64,000 nucleotides of DNA from the NCBI GenBank assembly GCA_963556145.1, contig OY744461.1, positions 2,046,001 through 2,110,000 of the forward strand. Direction: 5' to 3'. The notes beneath the pieces were generated by a model. That model had not been told where the DNA came from, did no database searches, and worked only from the letters and a program-made list of their open reading frames with translations. Shown here piece after piece: positions 40,801 through 52,112 of the stretch. Each line of letters opens with the position of its first letter. Position 1 is the first letter of the stretch. A program made the position numbers and the translations under genes. This DNA is from Hygrocybe punicea (taxonomy: Eukaryota > Basidiomycota > Agaricomycetes > Agaricales > Hygrophoraceae).

Positions 40801-43800
40801 ATGTCAGTGCTTGAGCGTGGGAGTTCTTGCTCACAACCACCATCATTGTCTGTGCCACCTTCTCCTGGACGCATGGCATCAAAGCAAGCTGCCACCAAGC
40901 GAGCCCCTGCTAAGACCTGTAATACTGGTAAGAGAAAGGCTGCCAACCCCTCCGCAGTTGCTACATCGACCCCGAAATGTCCTTGCCCTCGTCCTCGGCC
41001 CACTGCAAAATCAAATCTTCCCGAGTTTGTGGAAGAACCTGCATAAGAAAACGACAATGCCGAGACAGACATCATTGAGGAAGGAAACCTCAGTCTTTTC
41101 GATGTTGCTGACCATGTGGATGACCTTGCAATCGATGATGAGCTGTTTGAGGAGACTGGTAGCCTTTTTGATGATGAGGATAAGGAGGAGACTGATGGTG
41201 ATATTGACACCTGTCTGCTTTTCTTCCACTCTTTGCTACCATAATTCTGCTAACTTTTTTTTTTGTAGGCCCTGCAATCGAGATTGCATTTGACGTCCCT
41301 TACAAAAATGCATTCCACGACCTGACGATCAAGTCCGACATTCCATTTGCTAAATTTCTCACCTGTGTCACAGACAAAATGGAGACAAGCATTGTTCACC
41401 GGTCTCAAATTGGGTATATCCTGCCCTGGAAGGCACCTAGGACTGTGTTACGGATCGCTTCTGCAGCGGGCTCCGGCAACAATCAACTTAACAGGGGATC
41501 GGCTTCCAGAGGGGAGAACAGCAGCTTTCATTGTTGCTTACAGCTAAGACAACACTGCTAAGAAGGGGGGGTCAAGGTCTAATGTCATTGTGAGCCGTGG
41601 GGGTTATCCAAAACAAGACGAGTCTGCCCCAAGAACCAGACTAAACGTAAGGAAAAGAAAGAAGAAAAAGTCCGAACCAACAACAAGGACAGTAGATATA
41701 GTGAATGGACTTGAGGGGAGGTAAATGGGAATCCAACCATGAAGCTACAACATGTCCAACTACACCATGTTTTCACCATGAGGCGGACATGAGGCGTCCT
41801 CATGTTGATGTTCTCGCCATCCAACTGGAGGCCCGGGTGTCATTGAGAAATAGAGGGGGTCCGGATGACTCGGATGATTTGTCATCGGATCATGTGATGT
41901 GCAGAATTGCCTATTCAGGGTCTACACTTGCTGTAACAGGCAAGTGCACAGTCTGGCAAGTGCATTGCACGGTCGGGTCGAAGATGGGTATTGTCCAGTG
42001 TAGGATTGGTGATGAGAGTGTCTTGGGGTAGCGGGGACATAGTGACAAGGTCGGTATAAAGGAAAACAAAGGAATGTGTGGAGGGAAAACCAACTAGGAT
42101 GGTGGGATAGTCGAGGTCAGACATGTGAACAGCATAAGCTGTACCGGATGATGATGTCTGTGTTGATGATGTATCGAGGAGCAATGTCTTGTCCTGTCTG
42201 TGGAACAATGCGGTCCACCTGATGTCGGTATTTGTCCAAGAAAGGGTATTGTTGTAAACGAGTGTGGGAGATATAAAGGTTATAGATGGAAAAGGTTAAA
42301 TGAATGTGGGTCCAGGTTTCGAGTCATGGCACGAGTGACAAGCTGTGGGAATAAGATGTCGGGTACTGCAATGAAGCGATGTCGTGTGAACAATATGCGA
42401 TAGGGGTTGGTTCACTGTTTGGGAAGTTGTATGGTCGATGGTCGAAGTCCAAAAGAATGTGCTTCGGCGATGGTCGGATTAGAGGGAACAGTGAAATGTC
42501 TTGTGATTGGGGATTGTTCAGAGTTCGCATGCAGGTGAGGAATGTCGTCGGATAATCAGGGAGGATAATGGTAGGCACAGGGTATGAATATGGAAACCAT
42601 ATATCCGGGAATGGCAATTGTCAATTACGTGTCGGGATATTGTCGAGGTGGAAGTCGGAAGTATCGATGGCAGAAGGGTTTTGGTACCGATGCCAAAGAT
42701 AGATCATAACAAGGTAAAAACCGATGAGGAAGGTGATGGCGATGCTGCCAATGATGATTACAGTAATTAGCTGTGTCGGGAGTACAGCCATTGTAAATTG
42801 GTTTGTCGTGGGATGAAGTCAACAATATGTCAGGGCGAGGGGAAAGACAATAGCAATGATGTCCGTCGGCAAGGAGACTATTCGGGTACAGCAAGGTAAC
42901 GTGGGGATGTGTCCATGGTCGGTCTGGATTGTTCTAGAAGAAGGGACAAAAAGAGAACAAGAACAAGAAGAAACAACAATGTCCAAAAGAAGACAAAAGG
43001 GAAAAGGGAACAAAAAAGGAAGGTGTGGCAAAGCGGAATCGTCATGGTGGGTAACGGAGTCGGGATCGGAGTTGCAGAGTTGAAAAATGTAACAGACTGG
43101 CAAGCCAACTGCCAAACTACTCAAAGATGAAGAAGCTTTCCGAAACCTTATCAACAATGTCTGGTAGTACATTGATGAGCAGAAGGCGAAGAACCAGGGC
43201 AAATGGAAGGTCACTGTTCACTGTCCAGATTGTGGACACAACTGAAAAAGCAGACAAGGTTCGTTCACTCAATGCTCAATTGACCCATTTCTTACATTGT
43301 TGAGACAGTCAGCTGGAACAAAAAAGGGTTCTGCAAAATCTGGAGAGGTTGTTTTTCCATGATTTGAAGCAAGTTCCGACCAGGTTTGTTCGTAGTAAAA
43401 TCAAGTATTCCGCATTCCATCATTGAAACAAGATAGCGAAGCTGAACTCATGGCCCTCATTGAGGAGTGCCACAAGTGCCAGAAGCACGGAAAGGCCTGC
43501 TTCGTACAGTCGAATGGCGAGCATTATTGGTATACTTACGAAGACCTGACCATCTGGGCCTCACTACTGGTATAAACCCCATGCCACGCTTCTTCATTCA
43601 CTCACTGTTCTGTGCATAGGCACGGCACCGCACAATGATTGATTCCCCTCCGGAGCAGCTGAAACTTACTGACAAATGTGTACGACAATCACAGCTGAAA
43701 AATCATGCAGGTACCCAACTGGCCCCTCTCGCAGTCAGTGTTGCACAGCCTGTGCTCCAGCAGTCGTCATCTGAACCCCCGCAGTGGGCTCAGATGATGA

Positions 43801-44207
43801 TGATGATGTTTGGCAGTGCTTTCGCCAACAATCAGATGCATCATGGCCATGATCACCAATGTGTACATAGGTCAAGTTCCAATACTCCATCACTGCCACT
43901 ATGCCACAGTGCGCTGCCATTGAAACACAGTCCAACAGGACCACCGATCGACTACCCCGGATTGCAGGAGTGGCTTGAAGAACTTGAAGCGAATGGAATG
44001 CGGAACAAGCATGGCGAATAGTACACGAAATTTGTGGACACTCTCATCAACACAGACAAGTTATTCACCATTGACGACATCATTTCTTTGATGGCTGTGG
44101 AGCTAGCCCAGGTTAAAAACATGGAGTTTGGTATGGCATCTCACCTCATCCGGTTTGCCAAAGATGATGCGATGGAATTGGAAAGATCAAAGAAGCTTCA
44201 TTCCTAG
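40801..44207 (+). pseudogene. Transposon accessory protein (PB1-like, Cys/WA, SAM-like), interrupted by an LTR
   Basis: Start ATG 40801 (MSVLERGSSCSQPPSLSVPP) or ATG 40873. A Lys/Pro-rich lead reaches TAA at 41044-41046, then an acidic stretch; a T-tract-ended intron joins to the PB1-like segment: IEIAFDVPYKNAFHDLTIKS, DIPFAKFLTCVTDKMETSIV, GYILPWKAPRT. Removing the LTR 41446-43094 and one GACTG continues the same frame: GKPTAKLLKDEEAFRNLINN-VW, TAG 43165-43167. Then CPDCGHN, the Cys/WA module (CHKCQKHGKACFVQSNGEHY, YEDLTIWASLL), a linker, and the SAM-like tail (YPGLQEWLEELEANGMRNKH, FTIDDIISLMAVELAQVKNM, GMASHLIRFAKDDA), ending TAG 44205-44207. PB1 and SAM folds both self-associate in other proteins, so a scaffold role for the transposase is a guess only. 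Confidence 0.65.
41446..43094. mobile_element. Solo LTR, 1649 bp, 5-bp TSD GACTG
   Basis: Begins TGTTACGGATCG and ends AATGTAACA (TG...CA with inverted TGTTAC/GTAACA), flanked by GACTG at 41441-41445 and 43095-43099. It splits the accessory gene, whose frame resumes exactly when the LTR and one GACTG are removed. TGTTACGG...TAACA ends are common for Gypsy LTRs in these fungi. No gag/pol sequence, so a solo LTR or a large non-autonomous LTR unit. Confidence 0.85.
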
Positions 44208-44344
44208 TAAATATTTTGTCTTGTCATGTTGCATTTCAGAAATGAACTGTCTTTTGCTGCGACGTTGAGGGAAATGACAACAATACAATTGCAGTCATAC
44301 AAACAACATAGTCAGAATACAGTGTGTACATGTCCAGACAGTGA

Positions 44345-45540
44345 TCAGATATATCCACAGTGGTGATACCAACTAGCAGCATCATAGGGGGTAACAGAAA
44401 ATGCAGCCTCGTAAAGGAATGTGTACACATCTGTACCATCTATACCCTCTTCTCCTTGAGCAATGTTACCACGGTGACAAACATGGGCTTTGATCTTGGA
44501 GAAGGCAAGTTCAATGGGATTGAAGTCGGGCGAGTATGCAGGTAAATATAAGATTCGGCAGCTGCTGTTCCACAAATACTTGAGCACAAGGAAGGAGGGT
44601 GAGAGCAATGCAAACGAACCTTTCATGAATTGTTTCAATGATTGTGGGATGCCGGTGAATCCGTGCATTGTCCATGATGAGTACAGAGTTTTTTCCAGGA
44701 AAGGGGTTCATCCTTTTGAGAGTTGCACAAATGAAATCAAGAAAGGTTTGTGTTGTGAAGGATCCTTCGAGCAGGTGTGCGGCGATGATGCCGTCAAGAG
44801 AAAGGGCTGGCAGTAGAGAATACCTGTAGCAAATGTTAGGCCTTTCAACCAATGAACGTCCGATATACATACTGTTTGCCCCGAATGAAAAATGCCTTCC
44901 TGACAGTAGATTTTCCAGATAACGCCCAGGCCCGTCCTTGTATCTCCATCCGACGATAAAATGAACTTTCGTCCACAAAAACAGCCTGATCTGCAGTGTA
45001 CAAGGTGCCAAATGTGTAGCAGTACATACAGCGGACCCCCTCATTGTGCTCGAGAGCATTTTTCGTCAACTGAGTGAGGTGAGCACTGCGTCTAGTCTCA
45101 AGTTGCAAACAGGCAGTAGACACACACCTTCTTCATTGTAAAGCCAGCTCTCGTCAGTGCATGCCATGTTGTTGCTAGAGATACCATCTTGCCCATCCTT
45201 TGTTGTATGGTGTCTCTCAATTCATCGAGGTACGCATCTGGCCTGAACCGGATTGTCCCTTCAATGAACTGGGCGGAGCTGGTCAAAAACTGTCATGTAG
45301 TCCTCGGAAACAGATACTCACCTGAATGTTCTCTAGTGAAAGCACCCAAGATGCACTGAGGAGATGAGGGGGCAGCTTGTTGCATGCAACAGCACCATCA
45401 CATTTGAAACAGGCCAGAACTTGTTTGACCATTCGCTTGGGTATGCAAGAGAGTTGTACAATTTCGTCTACAGATAGAGAGGATGCCATCTTCACAATGA
45501 TTTGCCTTGAATCATCTGAAAGCGCACGCCTGTGGGGCAT
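44345..45540 (-). CDS. Tc1/mariner-like transposase, 326 aa, five exons, intact
   Basis: Exons 45540-45322, 45268-45128, 45069-44873, 44823-44620, 44564-44345 (981 nt); all phases agree and no stop occurs. Introns are 49-58 nt GT-AG. Order: HTH (DEIVQLSCIPKRMVKQVLAC), linker FRPDAYLDELRDTIQQRMGK, a second helical DNA-binding part (TTWHALTRAGFTMKK), first Asp in QAVFVDESSFYRRM, YSLLPALSLDGIIAAHLLEG, second Asp in SVLIMDNARIHRHP, third acidic residue in YSPDFNPIELAFSKIK, end WYHHCGYI. Reaction: cut-and-paste excision and integration at TA (family knowledge). ATG at the inner edge of the right TIR. Best candidate in the window for a functional Tc1-like transposase; relatives at 6765, 10195 and 23912 are all broken. 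Confidence 0.9.
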
Positions 45541-46297
45541 GCTGTTGGTTGTGAGCAAGAACTCCCACACTCAAGTGCTGACGTTGCAACACTTGTCCAG
45601 CAGCACCTCAAAACTGTGGGGCTGCCTCAATACACCCTATGCACATGTTCTGAGATGATAAACATGTATTTTGAATGCCACTTGCATTAGTTATTGGAGA
45701 AATACTGTATATACAGGGTGCACTATCCTACCCTATGAAAAATGCACCACATCACTCCGAAAATGGTGGGGCTGCATAGCCCTTGATGAGGGGATCACGT
45801 ACCTATCCACAATTTCTTTGTAGCTGCTGTAGTTATTGAGATATTCATCTCGTGAGCTAGGGGGGGGGGTTTCGGCAGATTTCAGCAGATTTCAAGCTCC
45901 ACAAACCTTTCTGAAAATGGCAATAAGCTACCTGAATAATACCTCAGAATATTTCTAAGTTCATTCAGATATTGTTTATTTTATTCTCAACCTTGATGCA
46001 GGTGGAGCCATTTGGAAGCTGTTATGGCTTTCCTTTTTTGACTGTGAGAATGCTTGTCCTGCCAATTCAATCCCAGCTAGTCCAGTCCTTCTGTCGAGGT
46101 TTTGCCTCTCACATAAGAAGGTTGGTCACCAGTCTAGCACAACACCACCAGCAGGAGAAGCAACAGTGGCACCAACACCAGCCTGGCAACAACAACAGCA
46201 GCAGCAGCAGCAGGAGAAGCAGCACCGGCACCAGCACCAATGCCCACACCAATGACAATGCCCACACCATCTAACCAGGTCCCCATCCCCATTTAAC

Positions 46298-46352
46298 ACC
46301 TCACAAACACACAGCCTGGCATCAATTGACATCAGGGCTATGTTCATGAGGT
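46298..46352. repeat. 54-bp-type dyad module (55 bp), CpG-depleted
   Basis: ACCTCACA ... GGCATCAATTGACATC ... ATGAGGT. A second, identical-type module starts at about 46454 and is cut at its centre (46486) by the LINE; its other half is at 54954-54998. Confidence 0.7.
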
Positions 46353-46859
46353 TACAGGAGGTGGGTGCCTCACCAGCACCAGTGGTGTGCCATTCGCAAG
46401 TTCACAGGCACCACCACCAGCACAAAGGAAGGGAGACCTGGTCCCCAGCTATCACCTCACGAACATGCAGCCCAGCATCAATTGACTTTTTTTTTTCTTT
46501 TTTCTTTTTCCTTGTTTTTTCTCCTTTGTGGCGGACCATATGCTAGAGAATACATGCTCGTAAACTACTAAGTGTCACTGATAAAGTATGCAGAAGCAAC
46601 GGGGAGGGCCAGCGGTGCCAGCCCAAGGGTGGGAAAGAGTCCACGGAATAAGGGTAACCTAGGGGTTATGGGTATGTAAAGTATCATTAGTGATAATACA
46701 ATGAAAAATGAAAGGTGAAAAAGTGCAATAGAGTAAAGTAGAATAAAACAAATCAAGACAAAAATGAGAGGGATGACATGGGCACCAATAAGCTAGGCCT
46801 GGTTTTGAGAAGGATGTGTTGGGATGGGCAGGCATGGCTATTGAGCGGACTGCAGGTCT

Positions 46860-48497
46860 GGTATGTTGCTGAACGTCTCTTTTAGCCTCCCTGTAGCATT
46901 GATGAAGCAGAATAAGGCCAGGAAATATTTCGGCACTGACAGAAGTTTCTTGATGTACCCGACGTTGCGTCCCATCATGCGCCTCATCCTGTCGTGTGCA
47001 TGTTCATGGGCTGGGCATCGGACAAGGAAATGCTCAACGGTTTCGTTGCTTCATTGGCAACACGGGCATACTGGGGAGTCTGCGCATTGGATTCTGTGTG
47101 GGTGGTGGTTCAGGCCGATATGTCCAGACCGCAGTTGCATGAGGATGGCCACATGTTTCTTTGGTAATGATGCTGTCATGCGTCGGTATGTCGATGGTGA
47201 AAAGGTTGGGTCAACGTCGTTTACTCGTACAAAGTGGGTGGAGTCATGCCAATATTCCATTGCTCGATCATGAAGCCCAGCAAGGAAAGTACACCATACC
47301 ACCGTCTTGCTAAAGGGGAGTTTCTTGCACAGGTCTGCTGGTAGTTACTCGTTCGAAGAGACTCTGCCTCTTGCCGCATCTTTTGCCTTCGCATCTGCCC
47401 GCTCATTGCCTTCCACCCCCTCGTGTCCCGGCATCCATCGCAATACTAAGTTCAGGTTGTCATGTCTCTGTCTTGTCATTTCCAGTCTTTTGTGAAAAAT
47501 GTCGAAGATATAGTGTGATGGCACCAGTTTTATGAGGGTCGACACACGGATCACTGCCTGATTATCTGTGTACATTGAGACAGTTGTAACGTTGCACTCC
47601 TCCCTTATTAGCTCCAGCCCTAGGATCATGCCCACTCCCTCTCCTTCATATACGCCATAGTACCTTGCTGACCCCAGTCTATATGCCTTACTCTTCCAGT
47701 GCCTTCACCCTCTTCTATGTAGAACGGCTGCCGCACCGATCATTCCCACAATTCCTGCCCTGTCGGTGTATACCTTAATGTCTGCATCATCCACTCTCTC
47801 ACCCTCCAAAGCCTTCTCCTTCATTTCACTAATTTGTATTTCTGCCGTAGAAATCCATTTAGGCCCTTGTTGTACGTTCTGTATTGTTTCCACTTTCACT
47901 GGCTCTATATTGTAAGACCAGACAGGTCGTGTAACAGGGTTGGATGTCTTTTGACGTGACACATCTGTGCGTTCTTGACGGCTTTGCTTAATAGGTGTGT
48001 TGGGGGTAGCATAGTGATCCTCACCGCCGCGCGTTGTTGCACTTTCTCCACTAATAGGTGCATTGGAAGCAGATTGGCGTGCATGTCCAGGATGTCAGTC
48101 GCTGTCGTTGATAGTCCCCCTGTAATCATGATAGCCACCTTGCACTGTATGGATGCCAGTCTTCTAATCACCCTTCCTCTGTCCCCTCGACTCCCTGTTC
48201 CATCTGATTTTCTTCTGCGCGATGTGAGGAAAACTTCAGCAGTGTATAACATTTGGGGCACAGCAATGGCTAGATAGAGTTGCCTCATGTACTTAGCTGC
48301 TATGCCTCCTGTGACCTTCGACAGTCTGGCAAATTGTAACACCCAGTCCTGTCCCTTTTTAATTGCTGCTGCCTCCTGCTCGTGCCAGTAGAGCTCACGG
48401 TCGATGAGGACACCCAGTAGTCGTATGCTGGCCTTTGATTGAATTACGATGTCACCCAGCATTATCGGATGCCTCTTGATAGGAATACGTTTCCTGG
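46860..48497 (-). pseudogene. LINE ORF2 C-terminal part with RNase H
   Basis: Begins TTRKRIPIKRHPIMLGDIVI and LLGVLIDRELYWHEQEAA (thumb/connection region after the reverse transcriptase), then RNase H: VYTDRAGIVGMIGAAAVL (first Asp), GVGMILGLELIREE (Glu), VSMYTDNQAVIRV (Asp), and MPGHEGVEGNERADAKAK (His and final Asp). After it, LRSGHIGLNHHPHRIQCADS then VCPCCQ and VEHFLVRCPAHEHARDRM, the usual Cys/His tail. Frameshift near 47710 and stops TAA near 47349 and at the end of VCPCCQ. The reverse transcriptase palm (FADD-type motif) is missing altogether. Confidence 0.85.
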
Positions 48498-48793
48498 TAG
48501 TGTTGCCGTAGTTTGGTTCTGAACCTAGCTGAACCCGGTTCAAACCCTGAACTGAACCCTAGGTTCAGTCTAAGTTCAGCCAAGTGCTGAACTGGACTGT
48601 GGGTTCAGTTCCAGGTTCTGAGGCCTGCTGGATTTTCTGAACGGCTCCAAACTGCGTCCAAACCGCGAACACGGATATTTTTAAGGTATTTATTTCATTT
48701 GTTTTTTGGATTTCTTTACTTACTTTTTCATGTTAAACAGTATCATGTGACCACTACAGGTTTCTCCAACAACACCGCAACAATGCAAGGCCA

Positions 48794-48820
48794 ATGAACG
48801 CGACACAATGTCGCGTTCAT
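48794..48820. repeat. 27-nt perfect hairpin
   Basis: Arms ATGAACGCGACA and TGTCGCGTTCAT with loop CAA. The same hairpin with loop TTG is at 57909-57935 in the sister element. In both it sits next to the intron-like segment (donor side). Confidence 0.85.
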
Positions 48821-49262
48821 GAATACAGGTAAGTCTCGGCAATTATCTTAACTTACTAATATTATCTGTTACAGGAAACTTGACTGCGACCACATCGTGA
48901 GCACACCACCTGGCACAACATGGATCCCAATGCCAACGCAATGCCAATGGACGTGGGATGGCAGCAACACCACCACAACCATACCACCACCCCGACGAGG
49001 ACAACAGTTGGCAGCAGCAGTGCCAGCAATGCCATGCAGGGATCACGGGACAAGATCCCCCGTCCCTCCACATCCCTTGGGGACACTGGAGGGCTCCTGA
49101 GCACCCATCTACCTCGCGAAGTGCAGCACCGTATCTATTGATACATGCCTGCCATTCGCGAGGAGAACAGATGGGGTGAGCCCACCTCAGTCTGGGTTTC
49201 AGACCACATTTGAACCCAGACCGAACATGGAGAGACGGTTCGACGCTGTCTGGGTCCAGGTT

Positions 49263-52015
49263 TAGGGTATAACACGGGTAACCCCCGGGTCACTTTTTAG
49301 AACACCGGACCCGAACCCTTTGAAACCGCACCCGGAACGGGTCTCAACCCGAACCTTACCCGTTTAGCATGGGTTCTCAAGGTAACCGGTTCCAATTCGG
49401 TAACCATATCAAACTCGGTAACTGCAGACATTACCACGGGTTTTCATTGCAAGATGGGGGGTGGGACAATATATCTATGCTACGGGGGGTTCTTCGGTCT
49501 CTTCAACATCAGACTCAGCCCGTTTCCTCTTCTTCTCCCTGACTGCTGCCAGTAGATCCGCCATCTCCACAAGGCCTTTGCGGCACCAGTCGCCGAGGCA
49601 GAGGTTAGCACGAATGGATGCAGGGGTGAGTCGGTTTCACGTGAAATTGAGAAGACCATGACCCTGTGAAAAAACTCGCTCAACCACCGTTGATGTGGCA
49701 GGGGCGCTGAGATAGTCGAGAGCCATCCTAGATAAGTTAGGGTAAATGAAACGATTGTCATACCACCATGCAAGTGGGTCTTTGACATTCTCAACCGGAT
49801 GACGCAAGTATTCCTCGTACTCATCCCGAGCCCTTGCAACATTCTTAACAGAGATATTGCTGAAATCGTTATCACCGCCAGAGCCCTGACATCGTCACAC
49901 ATTAGCCTTGACCGATAAAATGGTGACAAACATACATCACCGGTCTCGGATGCCGAGTTGGGATCATCAACGTTCTTCAAATAATTGCGGTTGAACTCGT
50001 CTCGAACTAAGTTTTTGGCAGTCTCGATCCACTCCTCCTCCCACTCTTGCTGACGGAAATACTCGAGCTTTAGACCAGGATGAAGCACTGAGAAGGAAAT
50101 TGTAGTTAGCAGTAAAGAAACAGGCCAAACACTCACCCATAGAGATCCTGTAGACGCTGGAAAGATCTGTGAGAGAGTAGTACCGATTGATCTTCTTGTG
50201 AGCCAACTTCATGGCAGCGAGGATTGCCGGATGGTATGTTTTCCCTGTGTGTGCATTGAGATTACTTTCGAGCTTGTCTATGGCCGGAATCACAGCAGCA
50301 ACGCTAGCTACATCACTTGAGTAGAAAAGGTTTGATGAGTGTTTTGGCCAAAATCTGCATGGTATGGTTAAAACAGTGAACTCGATTGTACTCCTTGAAA
50401 GAGTTGGGTTTGGCAGCAAGACAGGTCGTCTGCTTGTCGTTGCACGAGGCATTGTCACCGTTGAATGTCAGGATCTAGCAATGATAAATCAGCGGGTTAG
50501 CAGAAAGTTCATATATTGCTCGTACTTTGTTCTCCAACCCAAAACGAACCAACATATTGTGGAATTCCCGTGCCAATGTCGCTCCAGTGTGAGACTCAGG
50601 CACCTCGACGGTGTCCAACAGAAATCCGAGCATGTGGCCTTGATGCTCAAGGTGGACGGTCCACACAACGAAAGCACGGTGATTCGGTGACGTCCAGGCA
50701 TCGGTGGCAAAATGCAAGCGTCCAGGGTGGTCCTGTTTGAGAAATTCGTGAGCTGCGATATGTCTGAACAGATGTTTTACCTGTAGTAATTTGGCAACGC
50801 GATCTTTGCACCTCTCGAAAGCAGCCTTGACATCGCGTGCAACAGTGATCGGTGAGGGAAGCTTGAGCTTGGGTCGACCAGCCATAAGGAGTTCCTGGAG
50901 TTCAGGGTCATTCACAATGTTTGCAGGACGCCTGCTCTCCGTGACCCACTTGACGAGATGAGCACTAAAGAGGAAATTGTTAGATACCCATATGCCACAA
51001 ATATAATGTACCATGCTTCGGCATTCATGTGAGAGTGATGAGAGATGTTCACAGGCTTCTGGCCTTGTCTGGCAAACGAGGTGAAGATGGAACCGTTCGA
51101 GGAAGTTTCCTTTGCACCCAGAGTGGAAACATTCTGGACAGCCTCTAGACCCCAGCACCCTTTGGCGTGATGTCTGAGGTTTCCGGTGGAGGACTTGTCC
51201 TTCTTGTCCTGATAATGCCGTACGCCTCCACCACCTTTACAGACCCGGGCTGCGCAGCAGAACCAATGGTAGAGATGTTTCTGGTTGTCGTATTTGATGG
51301 TGACATCGGTTTTGAAGAATTGATAGATTAGCGAGCACCATGTTAGTTTTGCTTTAGCTGAATCCGAAGCTCGTAAGACTCTAATCAGCAGAAGGTGAGC
51401 ACTTACCGAGTTCTTCTTCCGGGCTATCGGGCTTCTCACTGTCAGACTTCTCAGTATCGGAATCGACCTCGATCGGATCATCGGGAGGCTGGAATGTGGT
51501 AGACAAGATCGAGTGAGTTGAGGGAGTCTTGTGAAGTGAAGTAGTAGTAATGCTCTTTTGAGCGTGTTTAGCAGACGTGGATTCGGAAGGGGTCTTTTTG
51601 GCGGTGGGCATGGTGGGTAAGAGATATGAGAGACAGGTTATAGAGAAAAAGGAGGAGACTTTATACGCACAGAGATTGGACTGATCCGCAGATCAAAAAA
51701 AATACTGCCCGATGGATCCATGAGTGTGTTGCAATGACTAACAACATCGAAGCGAATACTGAATGGGATTTGCAGACGGGATTTCGAGAAGTGGGAGGGC
51801 AGCATGGTCGACGATGCTGAATGAATTGGACCCATCAATGGAGAGCAATGAAACATGGGGAATCATCGAAGTCAGGCGTGGGAACCTGTGAAACCCGGAG
51901 AACCGCAATTTCGGGTACGGTATTGCCTGGGGTGCTGAATCGGCAACCCATACCCGGAACTGCGGCACCCATTATAGGGAACCCTCGGGTAAACCCGAAC
52001 CCATGTTATACCCTA
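49263..52015 (-). mobile_element. Autonomous hAT element, 2.75 kb, perfect 8-bp TSD
   Basis: Ends TAGGGTATAACACGGGTAAC and ...CCCATGTTATACCCTA; target duplication TCCAGGTT at 49255-49262 and 52016-52023. Subterminal CGGGTA/TACCCG words. One hAT transposase gene on the minus strand. Inserted in the TAGTGTTGCCG element 48498-52112. Confidence 0.9.
49475..51611 (-). pseudogene. hAT transposase with BED-type finger, one nonsense codon
   Basis: Start ATG 51611. Intron 51406-51358 leads to a BED-like zinc finger (HWFCCAARVCKGGGGV, NLRHHAKGCWG), then WVTESRRPANIVNDPELQEL, the RNase H-like core with Asp in LHFATDAWTSPNHRAF and VPESHTGATLAREFHNML, Asp in LTFNGDNASCNDK, then LAHKKINRYYSLTDLSSVYR, KLEYFRQQEWEEEWIETAKN, and the hAT dimerisation segment (WYDNRFIYPNLSRMALDYLS, STVVERVFSQGHGLLNF). 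Several 45-60-nt introns keep signals. The one clear defect is TGA at 49639-49637 (FT-stop-NRLTP), a CGA to TGA change. Stop TAG 49477-49475. Apart from that codon the gene seems complete, so copies of this family may still be active elsewhere. Confidence 0.85.
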
Positions 52016-52112
52016 TCCAGGTTTGGCCATGCGCCAAACCAGACCTGAAGTTCAGTTCGCGGTTCCGCCAAAAAAGGTCAGAACCAGACCAAACTGAACT
52101 TCGGCAACACTA

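Larger units (their letters stand above)
40463..45923. mobile_element. Complete two-gene Tc1/mariner-like element, 5.46 kb
   Basis: Long terminal inverted repeats of about 377 bp (40463-40840 and 45547-45923), outer ends TTGCCGTTTTCAGAAAGG and CCTTTCTGAAAATGGCAA, flanked by TA (40461-40462, 45924-45925). Inside are an intact transposase reading inwards from the right TIR and an accessory gene reading inwards from the left TIR; they converge near 44.2-44.3 kb. The accessory ATG (40801) lies inside the left TIR and the transposase ATG (45540) just inside the right TIR, so the duplicated sequence serves as the 5' region of both genes. The TIRs differ by scattered substitutions. Confidence 0.9.
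48498..52112. mobile_element. TIR element of the TAGTGTTGCCG family, host of a hAT insertion, no TSD
   Basis: Left end TAGTGTTGCCGTAGTTTGG, right end GAACTTCGGCAACACTA; same family as 56977-58233 but in opposite orientation. About 0.85 kb without the inserted hAT element. Contains a 27-nt perfect hairpin (48794-48820), an intron-like GTAAGT...TTACTAAT...TTACAG segment and a dyad module (49111-49164). The flanking 8-mers differ (TTTCCTGG, GTCCAGCT), and the sequence of the LINE between them is missing, which suggests a deletion at this site. Confidence 0.8.

Noticed and set aside
41911..43214. Several ORFs inside the 41446-43094 LTR
   Set aside because: No gag, protease, RT or integrase motifs; LTR sequence.
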